Source: Sphingomonas xanthus (GTDB taxonomy: Bacteria; Pseudomonadota; Alphaproteobacteria; Sphingomonadales; Sphingomonadaceae). From it: a DNA stretch of 64,000 nucleotides. Location: contig NZ_CP041659.1 in assembly GCF_007998985.1 (NCBI RefSeq), positions 62,001 through 126,000 on the forward strand, written 5' to 3'. This document shows, in pieces, positions 16,420 through 24,495 of the stretch. The notes under the pieces were generated by a model, which worked only from the letters and a program-made list of their open reading frames with translations, did not search any database and was not told where the DNA came from. Position 1 is the first letter of the stretch; every line of letters begins with the position of its first letter. The translations under genes and the position numbers were made by a program.

Positions 16420-17337
16420 TCATGCCGCCTCGCGCACCTCGACCGTGACATGGCAAAGCTCACCGAGGTCGGACAGCCGCGCCTTATATTCTCCCGGTTT
16501 CTTGGGATCGGCGCTAACCAGTGACAGTATGGCGGCGGTGTGCCCCGGACCGACCCGCCAGACATGAATGTCAGCGACTCGATCAACCTCGGTCTCGACT
16601 CGCTCGCGTATCGCTGCGGGAAGTGCCGGGCCGACCGCGGCGTCGAGTAGGACCGCGCCGGAATCCCTCATTAGTTGAATCGACCAGCGGCCGATGATCA
16701 CGGCGCCGACAATGCCCATCGCCGGATCCATCCAGATCCAGCCGGCATATTTGGCTGCCGCTAGCCCGGCGATGGCCAGTACCGAGGTCAAGGCATCGGC
16801 GACAACATGAAGAAAGGCGGCGCGGTGATTATGGTCATGGTGGTGGCCTTCGGCACCATGATGATGGTGATGGCCTGAACCTTCACCCTGGAGGAGAATC
16901 GCGGTTACGATATTTGCCGCCAATCCGATGACGGCGATGATGATCGCTTCGTCGTACCTGACCGGGTCAGGCGACGAGAACCGACCCGCGCTTTCCCATG
17001 CAATAAGGACCGCCATGAATGCCAGGACGACCGCACTGCCAAAGGCGGCGAGGTCACCCAGCTTGCCGGTCCCGAACGTGAAGCGCGGATGGGTACGGTA
17101 TTTTCGCGCAAAGGAATAAGCGGCAGCGGCGATGGCGAAGGCGCCGACATGGGTAGCCATGTGCATCCCGTCAGCGAGCAGCGCCATCGATCCGAGTATT
17201 TGCCCGGCAACGATCTCGGCAATCATGATAAAGAAGGACAGGCCAATCGCAATGCCGACACGCCGGGCATTGCGACCATGGTTCGCTCCGAGAAAGTCAT
17301 GGTTGTGGCGCTCGGTATCGATTTCATGTGAGTGCAC
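16420..17337 (-). CDS. dmeF: CDF-family metal efflux protein, DmeF type
   Basis: The protein has the cation diffusion facilitator layout: six membrane helices, DGMHMATH in the second and HVVADALTSV in the fifth, with a His-rich cytoplasmic loop (HHHHHGAEGHHHDHNH) between the fourth and fifth. That loop and the DGxHMATH motif match the DmeF branch, which exports Co(II) and Ni(II). I chose GTG 17337 (305 residues) because GGAG lies 8 bp upstream; the longer frame runs into the promoter. It is divergent from the CopB-like gene, and its upstream site resembles the CueR-type promoters, so copper may induce it. Confidence 0.85.
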   Translation of the reverse strand: MHSHEIDTERHNHDFLGANHGRNARRVGIAIGLSFFIMIAEIVAGQILGSMALLADGMHMATHVGAFAIAAAAYSFARKYRTHPRFTFGTGKLGDLAAFGSAVVLAFMAVLIAWESAGRFSSPDPVRYDEAIIIAVIGLAANIVTAILLQGEGSGHHHHHGAEGHHHDHNHRAAFLHVVADALTSVLAIAGLAAAKYAGWIWMDPAMGIVGAVIIGRWSIQLMRDSGAVLLDAAVGPALPAAIRERVETEVDRVADIHVWRVGPGHTAAILSLVSADPKKPGEYKARLSDLGELCHVTVEVREAA

Positions 17338-17365
17338 GGTGGGGCTCCAACTAATGAGGCGCACC

Positions 17366-17396
17366 GCCTTGCGGTTTGACATAATGTCAGAGTCAA
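17366..17396 (-). promoter_or_regulatory. CueR-like promoter/operator of the dmeF-like gene
   Basis: On the minus strand TTGACT (17391-17396), a 19-bp spacer with CTGACATTATGTCA, and a poor -10 CAAGGC (17366-17371) match the pattern of the neighbouring copper promoters. The start GTG lies 29 bp below the -10, leaving room for the Shine-Dalgarno at 17345-17350. Confidence 0.5.
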
Positions 17397-17438
17397 ATTT
17401 CACGAACGCTGGCTTTTAGCCGGCAACGATCACACTGC

Positions 17439-17469
17439 TTGACCCTAACATGATGTCAAGGTGCAATAA
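17439..17469 (+). promoter_or_regulatory. CueR-type promoter of the CopB-like ATPase operon
   Basis: TTGACC (17439-17444), a 19-bp spacer containing CTAACATGATGTCAAGG, and CAATAA (17464-17469) form a MerR-type promoter. CTTGAC and GTCAAG are perfect inverted repeats inside it. It shows that ATG codons at 17450 and 17453 are within the promoter and cannot start the gene. Confidence 0.75.
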
Positions 17470-17506
17470 GTGCATCATGACGAGTCGCAGTGGGAGTCGG
17501 TCGGAC

Positions 17507-19681
17507 ATGACCCAGCGCCAACAATACGATCATGGACATCACGCTGGGATTGATGCGGCGGCGGGGGCGGCGGGCACTATCTGGACTTGCCCGATGCATC
17601 CCGAGATCCAGCGCGACGGGCCGGGCCAATGCCCGATTTGCGGCATGGCGCTGGAGCCGATTGAGCCGACGCTCGAGGAGGGCACTAACCCCGAACTGAT
17701 CGACATGAACCGGCGCTTTTGGGTGAGCGCGGTTCTATCGCTCCCATTGGTCTTCCTGACCTTTGGCGCGGAACTGCTTGGCTGGGAACTGCTGCCAATG
17801 CGGACCTCGATGTTGGTGCAACTGGCTCTGGCAACCCCGGTGGTGCTGTGGGGCGGCTGGCCCTTCTTCGAGCGATTCTGGGCAAGCCTCAAGACCCGCA
17901 ACCTCAATATGTTCACGCTGATCGGTCTCGGCGTCGGCGTGGCCTATGGCTACAGTGTAGTGGCAACGCTCACGCCGCAAATCTTCCCAACCTCGCTCCG
18001 CACAATGGGCGGACTGGCGCCCGTCTATTTCGAGGCAGCGGCCGTTATCACCACGCTCGTGTTGCTTGGTCAGGTGATGGAGCTTCGCGCTCGCTCGGCG
18101 ACGGGAGCGGCGATCCGCGCCCTGCTCGGCCTCGCTCCCAAGGCGGCTCGCCGGGTCAAGGAGGATGGTAGCGAGGAAGATATCCCCTTGGACCAAGTCC
18201 ATGTCGGTTACCTGCTGCGCATTCGGCCCGGTGAGAAGGTACCCGTCGATGGCGTGGTCGTCGAAGGTCATAGCTCGGTAGATGAATCGATGATCAGCGG
18301 TGAGCCGGTGCCGGTCGAAAAGGAGGCTGGCGCGAAGGTCACCGGCGCCACGGTCAACGGCACCGGCAGCCTGTTGATGCGCGCCGAGCGGGTCGGCCGC
18401 GACACGATGCTGGCGCAGATCGTGCGAATGGTTGCCGACGCGCAGCGGTCGCGGGCGCCTATACAGAAGTTGGCCGACCAGGTGTCCGCCTGGTTCGTAC
18501 CCGCCGTGGTGCTGATTGCAATCATAGCCTTTGCAGTTTGGAACGTGGTTGGCCCGGAGCCGAGACTGGCTCATGCGCTCGTCAATGCGATCGCGGTGCT
18601 GATCATCGCCTGCCCATGTGCGCTTGGCCTCGCCACGCCGATGTCGATCATGGTCGGCACCGGAAAGGGCGCTACCCACGGAGTGCTCGTCAAGAGTGCA
18701 GAGGCGCTGGAGTTGATGGAACGCATCAACACGCTGGTAGTCGACAAAACTGGCACGCTAACGCTCGGCAAGCCCAAGTTGATCGCAGTCAAGCCAGTAA
18801 ATGATTTTCAGGAGGCGAACGTGCTTCGGCTGGCTGCGTCTCTAGAGCGCGACAGCGAACATCCCCTCGCTGCTGCAATCATCGAGGGGGCCGAAGATCG
18901 CAGTATCGAGCTGCTTTCAAGCAGTGACTTCAAGTCGCACACCGGAAAAGGTGTCACAGGCACTGTCGCGGGCCATAATGTCGGATTGGGTAATAAGGCG
19001 CTGCTAGTCGCTCTTGGGATAGATTCCGCGTCGCTGGAAGCCGAGGCCGACGAGCACCGCGCCGAAGGTCAGGGCGTCATGTTCGTCGCGATCGATGGCA
19101 AGCTCGCCGGCCTGCTGGTGGTTGCCGACCCAATCAAAGAAAGCGCACCGTCCGCCGTGGCAGAACTCCAGGCAAAAGGCGTCCATGTGGTGATGATGAC
19201 CGGGGACAACCAACGCACGGCTGAAGCGGTGGCGCGAAGTGTTGGCATAGACCACGTGATCGCCGACGTGCTGCCGGACCAGAAGCAGGCCAAGGTCGAG
19301 GAACTGCGCAAGCAGGGTCGGCGCGTCGCCATGGCCGGCGACGGCATCAATGACGCGCCCGCTCTCGCCGCGGCAGATGTCGGAATCGCTATGGGCACCG
19401 GCACCGATGTCGCGATGGAGAGCGCCCATGTCACGCTCGTCAAGGGAAACCTCACAGGCATTGTCCGCGCCCGCAACCTAAGCCGCGCCACGATGCGCAA
19501 CGTCCGCGAGAACCTCTTCCTTTCGTTCGTGTTCAATGCGGCTGGGGTGCCAATCGCGGCTGGGGTCCTCTATCCTTGGTTCGGTATCCTGCTCTCACCA
19601 ATCATTGCAGGGGCTGCCATGGCGTTCAGCTCGGTCGCGGTGATCGGTAACTCGCTTAGACTCAATCGGGTGCAGCTATGA
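17507..19681 (+). CDS. Copper-translocating P1B ATPase with N-terminal metal-binding domain
   Basis: The 724-residue protein begins with a His-rich tail and a CPMHPEIQ...[11 protein letters not shown] domain (a Cys-Met-rich heavy-metal-binding module), followed by the P1B core: [14 protein letters not shown] (D413) and [10 protein letters not shown]. This architecture is common in silver/copper exporters of copper islands (CopA2/SilP/CopF type). I chose ATG 17507 because codons from 17450 fall in the promoter; ATG 17477 is the alternative. Its stop overlaps the cueR start by 4 nt, so pump and regulator form an operon. Confidence 0.92.
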   Translation: MTQRQQYDHGHHAGIDAAAGAAGTIWTCPMHPEIQRDGPGQCPICGMALEPIEPTLEEGTNPELIDMNRRFWVSAVLSLPLVFLTFGAELLGWELLPMRTSMLVQLALATPVVLWGGWPFFERFWASLKTRNLNMFTLIGLGVGVAYGYSVVATLTPQIFPTSLRTMGGLAPVYFEAAAVITTLVLLGQVMELRARSATGAAIRALLGLAPKAARRVKEDGSEEDIPLDQVHVGYLLRIRPGEKVPVDGVVVEGHSSVDESMISGEPVPVEKEAGAKVTGATVNGTGSLLMRAERVGRDTMLAQIVRMVADAQRSRAPIQKLADQVSAWFVPAVVLIAIIAFAVWNVVGPEPRLAHALVNAIAVLIIACPCALGLATPMSIMVGTGKGATHGVLVKSAEALELMERINTLVVDKTGTLTLGKPKLIAVKPVNDFQEANVLRLAASLERDSEHPLAAAIIEGAEDRSIELLSSSDFKSHTGKGVTGTVAGHNVGLGNKALLVALGIDSASLEAEADEHRAEGQGVMFVAIDGKLAGLLVVADPIKESAPSAVAELQAKGVHVVMMTGDNQRTAEAVARSVGIDHVIADVLPDQKQAKVEELRKQGRRVAMAGDGINDAPALAAADVGIAMGTGTDVAMESAHVTLVKGNLTGIVRARNLSRATMRNVRENLFLSFVFNAAGVPIAAGVLYPWFGILLSPIIAGAAMAFSSVAVIGNSLRLNRVQL

Positions 19682-20073
19682 AGATCGGTGAAGCCTCGGC
19701 GGCCTCGGGCGTCAGCCAGCGGATGATTCGACACTATGAAAAGATAGGGCTGATGCCGGAAGCGGCGCGGCGCGATTCCGGCTACCGCGACTATGACGCG
19801 CGCGACCTGCACGCGCTGCGCTTCATTGGCCGCGCCCGCGACTTGGGCTTCCCAATCGAAGAAATTCGCCAACTGCTGGCGCTGTGGAACGACCGCGAGC
19901 GAAGCAGCGCGGACGTTAAGGCGCTAGCACTCGCCCGGGCGGCCGAACTCAAGCGCAAGGCCCGTGAACTGGATGAAATGCGCCGCTCGCTCGAGTATCT
20001 CGCAGCGCGGTGCCATGGCGACGACCGACCCGACTGCCCGATACTCGGCGGGCTGGAGGGTAAGGCCCGATGA
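19678..20073 (+). CDS. cueR: CueR-type Cu(I)-responsive MerR-family activator
   Basis: The 131-residue protein has the N-terminal MerR winged-helix domain ([22 protein letters not shown]), a dimerisation helix, and the metal loop C112-HGDDRPD-C120 followed by PIL. Cys112 and Cys120 occupy the same positions as in E. coli CueR. It overlaps the ATPase gene by 4 nt (ATGA) and is thereby induced by copper with it. Five 19-bp-spacer promoters within 3.7 kb upstream are its likely targets. Confidence 0.92.
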   Translation: MKIGEASAASGVSQRMIRHYEKIGLMPEAARRDSGYRDYDARDLHALRFIGRARDLGFPIEEIRQLLALWNDRERSSADVKALALARAAELKRKARELDEMRRSLEYLAARCHGDDRPDCPILGGLEGKAR

Positions 20074-20093
20074 CAACTGCCGTATGCTGAAAA

Positions 20094-20131
20094 GCCTCGA
20101 TATTCGAGGAACATCTCGACGAATATGAGGC
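20094..20131 (+). terminator. Hairpin after cueR (possible terminator)
   Basis: GCCTCGATATTCG at 20094-20106 pairs with CGAATATGAGGC at 20120-20131 apart from one bulged base, with a 13-nt loop. It lies 20 bp after the cueR stop and is followed by GTTTG only, so termination would be weak. Confidence 0.4.
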
Positions 20132-20296
20132 GTTTGCGTGATGTCTCGCTGCGGACGTTTCGTAAGCAGCGCGATTTAGGCGCGTGACCGAAGTGCATCT
20201 TCTCGAAATCAGCTGGCCGCGAGCAGGCGATTTATCTTGGAAGCCCCTTTGATGCTGGTCATTGTGGAGACAGCAATGGTTCCGAGGAAGAGAAGC

Positions 20297-20788
20297 ATGA
20301 ATCCTATTATTGCGTTGGCGAGCGTAGCAATTTCCCAGGCTGCTCTCACTCAGCCCGTTCAACATCCGCAGGGCCATTCTACGGCCGTAACAGCGACCAC
20401 CGAGGAAACGGCCATCAGGGATGTCCTCTCACGCTACAAGTCCGCGATCGAAAGGCTTGATGCCGCGGGCACCGAGGAGTTTTTCGCTTCCGACTCTGCA
20501 ATTTTCGAGACGGGCGGCGTCGAAGGCTCATACGCTCAATATTTACGCCATCACCTCGGCCCCGAACTGAAGGCGTTCAAGTCTTTCTCGTTCTCCGACT
20601 ACGAAGTAGCTGTACGCTTCGAGGGCCCGATCGCGTTGGCCACCGAAACATATAGCTATCGCATTCAAACCAAGTCCGGCGAGATCGCTGAGCGGCGCGG
20701 CGTGGCCACCAGTGTCCTGAAGAAGCTCGACGGGAAGTGGAAAATCCTGTCGATGCACAACTCGGCTCGCAAGCCGAAGGGAAGTTGA
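20297..20788 (+). CDS. Exported SnoaL/NTF2-like (DUF4440-type) protein
   Basis: The 163-residue protein starts at ATG 20297, preceded by GAGGAAG, with a short signal-like segment (MNPIIALASVAISQAALTQP). The body fits the NTF2-like fold: ETAIRDVLSRYKSAIERLDAAGTEEFF at the N-terminus and VATSVLKKLDGKWKILSMHNS at the C-terminus, typical of DUF4440/SnoaL proteins. The function is unknown; such proteins are often found in copper islands. It is followed 3 bp later by a DUF2231 membrane protein gene, so both are probably one transcript. Confidence 0.75.
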   Translation: MNPIIALASVAISQAALTQPVQHPQGHSTAVTATTEETAIRDVLSRYKSAIERLDAAGTEEFFASDSAIFETGGVEGSYAQYLRHHLGPELKAFKSFSFSDYEVAVRFEGPIALATETYSYRIQTKSGEIAERRGVATSVLKKLDGKWKILSMHNSARKPKGS

Positions 20789-20791
20789 ACA

Positions 20792-21469
20792 ATGAAGCGG
20801 AACCGGGGGCCAGTTGGTATCGGACTGTTAGTCCTCGCGGCGTTCACATTCATCGCCGGCTCGCCTGCTTCTGCACATGAAGAGCATCGCCGCCAGCGGG
20901 AAGCGGCCCTCAAGGCAGAGCAGATGCGCCAGCAGGTCGCTCTTCAGCCGGGATCGGTTGCGCAGTCGAAGCCCGATCCAGAAGCGATGCATACGCAAAT
21001 GGGCGAGATGATGGATATGCCCAAGGTCGATAGGTCGAAGATGAGCGCCACTGCGCGGCTGTTCGACTGGATCGGCAGGCTGCACCCCATCATCGTTCAT
21101 TTTCCTATCGCGTTCTTCCCCGCTGCCTTTTTTACCGCGATTGTCGGACGGAGGCGTCCGGCCTTCGCAAAGCCAGTTCAATTTCTGGTTGTCGCCGGCG
21201 GTATAATCGCTCCGATTGCAGCTGTGCTTGGCTGGATTGACGGAGGTTTCACTCTCGCGACTGACGACTGGCTGCTCAGTTTTCATCGTTGGTTTGGCAC
21301 CGGCGTTGGCGTTGGCGCGTTAGCGTTGGCCATCTGGGCCTTACGCAAACCCGAACAGGATCGTAGTCCAGGCATGATATTCGGACTTGGCGTCATGACT
21401 GCCGCGATGGTCATTCAGGGATGGTTCGGAGGCGCACTTACGCACGGCATGGACCACATGAATTGGTGA
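20792..21469 (+). CDS. DUF2231-family membrane protein
   Basis: The 225-residue protein has a signal peptide (residues 1-28, cleavage after ASA), a periplasmic Met/His-rich linker (MHTQMGEMMDMPKVDRSKM) and a DUF2231 domain with LHPIIVHFPIAFFPAAFF and three further membrane helices; it ends HGMDHMNW. The Met-rich segment could bind copper. DUF2231 proteins are frequent in metal-resistance clusters but have no settled function. It starts 3 bp after the preceding gene. Confidence 0.78.
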   Translation: MKRNRGPVGIGLLVLAAFTFIAGSPASAHEEHRRQREAALKAEQMRQQVALQPGSVAQSKPDPEAMHTQMGEMMDMPKVDRSKMSATARLFDWIGRLHPIIVHFPIAFFPAAFFTAIVGRRRPAFAKPVQFLVVAGGIIAPIAAVLGWIDGGFTLATDDWLLSFHRWFGTGVGVGALALAIWALRKPEQDRSPGMIFGLGVMTAAMVIQGWFGGALTHGMDHMNW

Positions 21470-21479
21470 GGCGGAAACC

Positions 21480-21565
21480 TATGTGCCCGTCGAAGTTGCC
21501 GCCCGTTTGCTCAACCAAATTCGAAGTACATTCGCGGTATCGCGGTCGCCGGCATGCCGCTCGGC
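21480..21565 (+). pseudogene. Remnant of a DUF411 (CopG-like) copper-associated protein
   Basis: Frame one reads VPVEVAARLLN, and after a shift of one base another frame reads KYIRGIAVAGMPLG. Together they match the C-terminal core of DUF411 proteins (VPxxxVxRLLxExPxIxGIAVPGMPLG). Neither the N-terminal Cys region nor the end (SPGM...) is present, so this is a truncated, frameshifted relic. Confidence 0.5.
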
Positions 21566-21989
21566 AGGACAATGCCTAACGGGTCAAAGGGTGCTCTCCA
21601 GATCATGGCCTCGATGCCGCTGGGAACAACCGTTTTAGATCTTCGGGCAGGGGTCCTTACGGGAGAAATGGACCGCTCCTGCAGGCCAAAGAGATACTTG
21701 ATTTGAGTGTGCTGGCCCGGGGGGGGGGCGTGCGCTTCATGGGTCTTTTCAGGGGATCGTCTGCCGGCCCTGCTTTGCGTCAGGTTTTCTTTTCATCGTT
21801 TTGTTCTTCTTGCTCTCCCGACTATTGGTAGCAGGCGGCCCGTCCGCCCGCACCGTACGGGACCCAAGTTGCCGGAAGCGGTCCGTCCGCTTTCGGGCTT
21901 CAGGGCGACGTTTCAGGTCATTGGTTCAGCTAGTCGCTAGATGACCGACAGCGACCCATCTCGGACATTAGCTGAAACTCGCCTCGGAA

Positions 21990-22006
21990 CCCGTAGCCGC
22001 TACAGC
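21990..22006 (+). promoter_or_regulatory. MerR-like dyad upstream of the MerA-like reductase
   Basis: CCCGTAGCCGCTACAGC matches the 17-bp palindrome of the merT promoter at 13 of 17 positions and contains its own GTAGC-C-GCTAC dyad. It lies 27 bp before the reductase start. The -35 is poor, so this is a candidate second operator for the MerR at 23362. Confidence 0.45.
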
Positions 22007-22033
22007 CTCGTTTCCTCCTGAGGAGATGCACGC

Positions 22034-23374
22034 ATGACCCACGACCTCGTCATTATCGGAACCGGCACCGCAGCGATGGTCGCCGCAATGCGGGTTCGCG
22101 ACGCGGGACGGACTGTGGCCGTCATTGACGAGAAGCCGTTTGGCGGCACCTGCGCGCTGCGCGGCTGCGATCCAAAAAAGATGCTCGTCGCCGGAGCGGA
22201 GGTCATCGACGCCGAGCGCCGGATGAGCGGGAACGGTGCCGAAGGTGAGGTGCGGATCGACTGGCCCGACCTGATCCGCTTCAAGCGCACCTTCACTGAT
22301 CCGGTGCCGGAGAAGCACGAGCGTCGCTACCAGGAGAAAGGCATCGACACCTTCCACGGTGCGGCGCAGTTCACCGGGCCAAACACCATCGAGGTCGATG
22401 CAACGGAGCTAAGTGGCCGCCACGTTCTGATTGCCTCCGGCGCTCAGCCGATGCAGCTTGGCATCCCCGGCGAGGAGCACCTGATCGACAATGAGGGCTT
22501 CCTTGCGATGGAGAGCCTGCCGCGCCGGATCGTCCTCGTCGGCGGTGGCTACATCGCGGCGGAGTTCTCCCACATCGCGGCGCGAGCCGGGGCCGAGGTA
22601 ACGATTCTCCAGCGTGGACCGCGACTGTTGACGCACTTCGAGCCTGACCTTGTTGGGTGGCTGATGGACGCCTTTGAAGCAGTAGGCATCGACGTGCAGA
22701 CGAGCACCGCCGTCACAGCGATCGAGCGGGACGGCGAGGTCTTCACTGTGCGCGCAAAGGCGAGAGGGAAAGAGGTGACATTTCCCGCCGATGTAGTCGT
22801 CCATGCCGCTGGCAGGGTTCCGGCCCTAGAGCGGCTGAACCTTCGCGCCGCCAACATCGCGACTGAACAGGGTCGCCTGAGGCTGAACGAGCATCTGCAA
22901 AGCGTCTCCAATCCAAGCGTCTATGCCGCTGGCGATGCGGCGCAGCTGGGACCGCCGTTAACGCCGGTATCGAGCCATGACGCCAAGGTGGTTGCGGCGA
23001 ACCTGCTCCACGGAAAGCGGCACAAGCCGGATTATCGCGGAGTGCCAAGTGTCGCCTTCACGCTGCCGCCTATCGCTGCTGTCGGCATGGGCGAGCAGCA
23101 GGCGAAGGAGTCAGGGCTTCGGTATCGCGTGAAGTTAGCCCGCACGTCCGATTGGTTCACGGCGCGGCGCGTGGCGGAGCCTGTCTATGGCTATAAGACT
23201 CTAGTCGAGGAGGAGACTGGCCGCATCCTCGGCGCGCACCTCGTCGGCCCGCATGTTGACGAGACGATCAACATCTTCGGCTTGGCAATCCGGCACGACC
23301 TGACGGCAGACGATCTTAAGAGCACAATGTTCGCCTATCCGACCGGCGCGTCCGACATTGGCTACATGCTTTGA
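22034..23374 (+). CDS. MerA-like FAD-dependent pyridine nucleotide-disulfide oxidoreductase
   Basis: The 446-residue protein has an FAD motif (VIIGTGTAAMVAA), the redox-active GGTCALRGCDPKK (C-x4-C, about residues 41-46), an NAD(P)H Rossmann loop (VGGGYIAAEF) and the class I dimerisation domain. It lacks the N-terminal HMA domain and the C-terminal vicinal Cys pair of canonical mercuric reductase, and the usual C-terminal HP motif is AYPTGASD. It sits in a mer module beside merR and merT, so Hg(II) reduction or a related thiol-disulfide step is plausible but unproven. GAGGAG precedes ATG 22034; it ends 13 bp into the convergent merR gene. Confidence 0.85.
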   Translation: MTHDLVIIGTGTAAMVAAMRVRDAGRTVAVIDEKPFGGTCALRGCDPKKMLVAGAEVIDAERRMSGNGAEGEVRIDWPDLIRFKRTFTDPVPEKHERRYQEKGIDTFHGAAQFTGPNTIEVDATELSGRHVLIASGAQPMQLGIPGEEHLIDNEGFLAMESLPRRIVLVGGGYIAAEFSHIAARAGAEVTILQRGPRLLTHFEPDLVGWLMDAFEAVGIDVQTSTAVTAIERDGEVFTVRAKARGKEVTFPADVVVHAAGRVPALERLNLRAANIATEQGRLRLNEHLQSVSNPSVYAAGDAAQLGPPLTPVSSHDAKVVAANLLHGKRHKPDYRGVPSVAFTLPPIAAVGMGEQQAKESGLRYRVKLARTSDWFTARRVAEPVYGYKTLVEEETGRILGAHLVGPHVDETINIFGLAIRHDLTADDLKSTMFAYPTGASDIGYML

Positions 23375-23790
23375 ACCGGCTCCGGATGTTCTATCATGTC
23401 GATTACTGCGCAATCGGGATCGGATCCGCCAGAGCAACGCTCAACTGTCGCTGCAAGAAGGCGTTCGATCTCCAGCAGATCGGCTATCTTGGCCCGGACC
23501 TGTTCCAAGTGGCACTCGGCAATGTCCCGCACTTCCGCGCAGCAGGCCTTACCGGGGCCGCCGAGATGGAGAATCGCCCGCACCTCATCGGGCGCGAAAC
23601 CGAGACCACGAGCGCGGCGGACGAACGAGAGGGTGCGAACATGCCCTTCGTCGTAAACGCGGTGCCCGCCCTCGGTTCTCTGCGGGGTCGAGAGAATGCC
23701 GATCCTCTCAAAGTAGCGGATGGTTTCGCTGTTGACGCCGGTTCGGCGGGCAAGTTCGCCACGCGAGAGCGTTCGCTTTGTCGAGACCAT
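23362..23790 (-). CDS. merR: MerR, Hg(II)-responsive regulator
   Basis: The 142-residue protein has the MerR winged helix (LSRGELARRTGVNSETIRYFER) and the mercury-type effector region with C83/C84 (GKACCAEV), C119 and C127 (CSGGSDPDC), corresponding to Cys82, Cys117 and Cys126 of Tn501 MerR. ATG 23790 is preceded by AAGGAAA. It is divergent from merT and shares the spacer with the mer operator, so it probably represses and activates from there. Its 3' end overlaps the reductase gene tail to tail. Confidence 0.88.
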   Translation of the reverse strand: MVSTKRTLSRGELARRTGVNSETIRYFERIGILSTPQRTEGGHRVYDEGHVRTLSFVRRARGLGFAPDEVRAILHLGGPGKACCAEVRDIAECHLEQVRAKIADLLEIERLLAATVERCSGGSDPDCAVIDMIEHPEPVQSM

Positions 23791-23801
23791 GACGATTTTC
23801 C

Positions 23802-23832
23802 TTGATCCTGTAATCGCTACAGGTGGCATGTA
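23802..23832 (+). promoter_or_regulatory. mer promoter/operator
   Basis: TTGATC (23802-23807), a 19-bp spacer and CATGTA (23827-23832) form a MerR-type promoter; the perfect palindrome CCTGTA-ATCGC-TACAGG (23807-23823) sits between the two boxes. merT starts 27 bp later and merR is divergent. Confidence 0.78.
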
Positions 23833-23858
23833 ACGGCGAATCGTAGTGGAGACGAGCT

Positions 23859-24260
23859 TTGGCTGACGATCCTGTGGCGCGAAGCCCAACGCTGAAAGCA
23901 CCGGAAACGGGCGTGGCGGCGGTTGGAGCCGGTGCCGGTTTCACGGCGCTGTTCTCGGCCGCCGTTTGCTGCGTTCTTCCGTTGGTGTTTGCAGCTGTCG
24001 GGCTTGGCGCCGGCGGCCTTGCTGCCTTCGTTCCCTATCATTGGCCGTTGACCATTGCTTCCGCCGTCGCGATTTCTATCGGGTGGCTGCTTTATTGGCG
24101 GAAGCGCAGGGCTTGTGCAGCCGAAGCAGAATGCGCGAGCGCCCCTCCGCCGCGTGCGACCTTGGTGCTGCTGTGCATCGCTACAGCTGCAGCGGCGCTC
24201 TCGGCAGTTTGGCCGCGCTTCATTGAGCAGCCGCTGATGAAATTGCTTGCAGGCGCGTGA
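23859..24260 (+). CDS. merT: MerT-like mercuric ion transporter
   Basis: The 133-residue protein has three hydrophobic segments. The first carries vicinal C37-C38 (SAAVCCVLP), and the cytoplasmic loop carries C86 and C92, the same six-residue spacing as in Tn501 MerT. It imports Hg(II) for reduction. The start is TTG 23859 with GGAG about 9 bp upstream. There is no separate merP; the next gene overlaps its stop by one base. Confidence 0.88.
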   Translation: MADDPVARSPTLKAPETGVAAVGAGAGFTALFSAAVCCVLPLVFAAVGLGAGGLAAFVPYHWPLTIASAVAISIGWLLYWRKRRACAAEAECASAPPPRATLVLLCIATAAAALSAVWPRFIEQPLMKLLAGA

Positions 24261-24487
24261 TGCATCTCACCTCAACGCTCACTTGCCCGCAGTGCAGCGG
24301 CGTAACCGAAGAGACCATGCCAACAGACGCCTGTCAGTTCTTCTATGATTGCCGCCATTGCGGAGCGGTGTTGCGCCCGCTGAGGGGTGATTGCTGCGTG
24401 TTTTGCTCCTACGGCGACGTGCCTTGTCCGCCGATCCAGGAGGCGAAGAACTCCGGTGGAACACCGGGTTGCTGTTCAGCCAGGTGA
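24260..24487 (+). CDS. GDCCVxC-domain protein of mer operons
   Basis: The 75-residue Cys-rich protein has a zinc-ribbon-like CPQC...CRHC pair and the sequence RGDCCVFCSYGDVPCPPIQ, the signature of the GDCCVxC family, some members of which contain selenocysteine at one of these Cys. It ends GCCSAR. ATG 24260 overlaps the merT stop (TGATG). The family recurs in alphaproteobacterial mer operons; the biochemical role is not known to me, but Hg(II) handling between transporter and reductase is likely. Confidence 0.85.
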   Translation: MHLTSTLTCPQCSGVTEETMPTDACQFFYDCRHCGAVLRPLRGDCCVFCSYGDVPCPPIQEAKNSGGTPGCCSAR

Positions 24488-24495
24488 CCGGCACC

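Larger units (their letters stand above)
21470..22033. other. Gene-free spacer between the copper and mercury modules
   Basis: These 564 bp hold no intact gene. At the left end is a frameshifted DUF411 remnant (21480-21565). A run of ten G lies at 21719-21728. At the right end is a 17-bp dyad (21990-22006) resembling the mer operator, then GAGGAG at 22020 for the reductase. Short open frames in between show no family resemblance. Confidence 0.6.

Noticed and set aside
16800..16880. A short tandem repeat of GTG/ATG-like triplets
   Set aside because: It encodes the His-rich loop of the DmeF-like transporter, so the repetition follows from the protein.
21707..21940. A 77-codon plus-strand frame in the spacer before the mercury module
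   Set aside because: It begins in the ten-G run, has no ribosome site, and its amino-acid pattern shows no domain; treated as chance.
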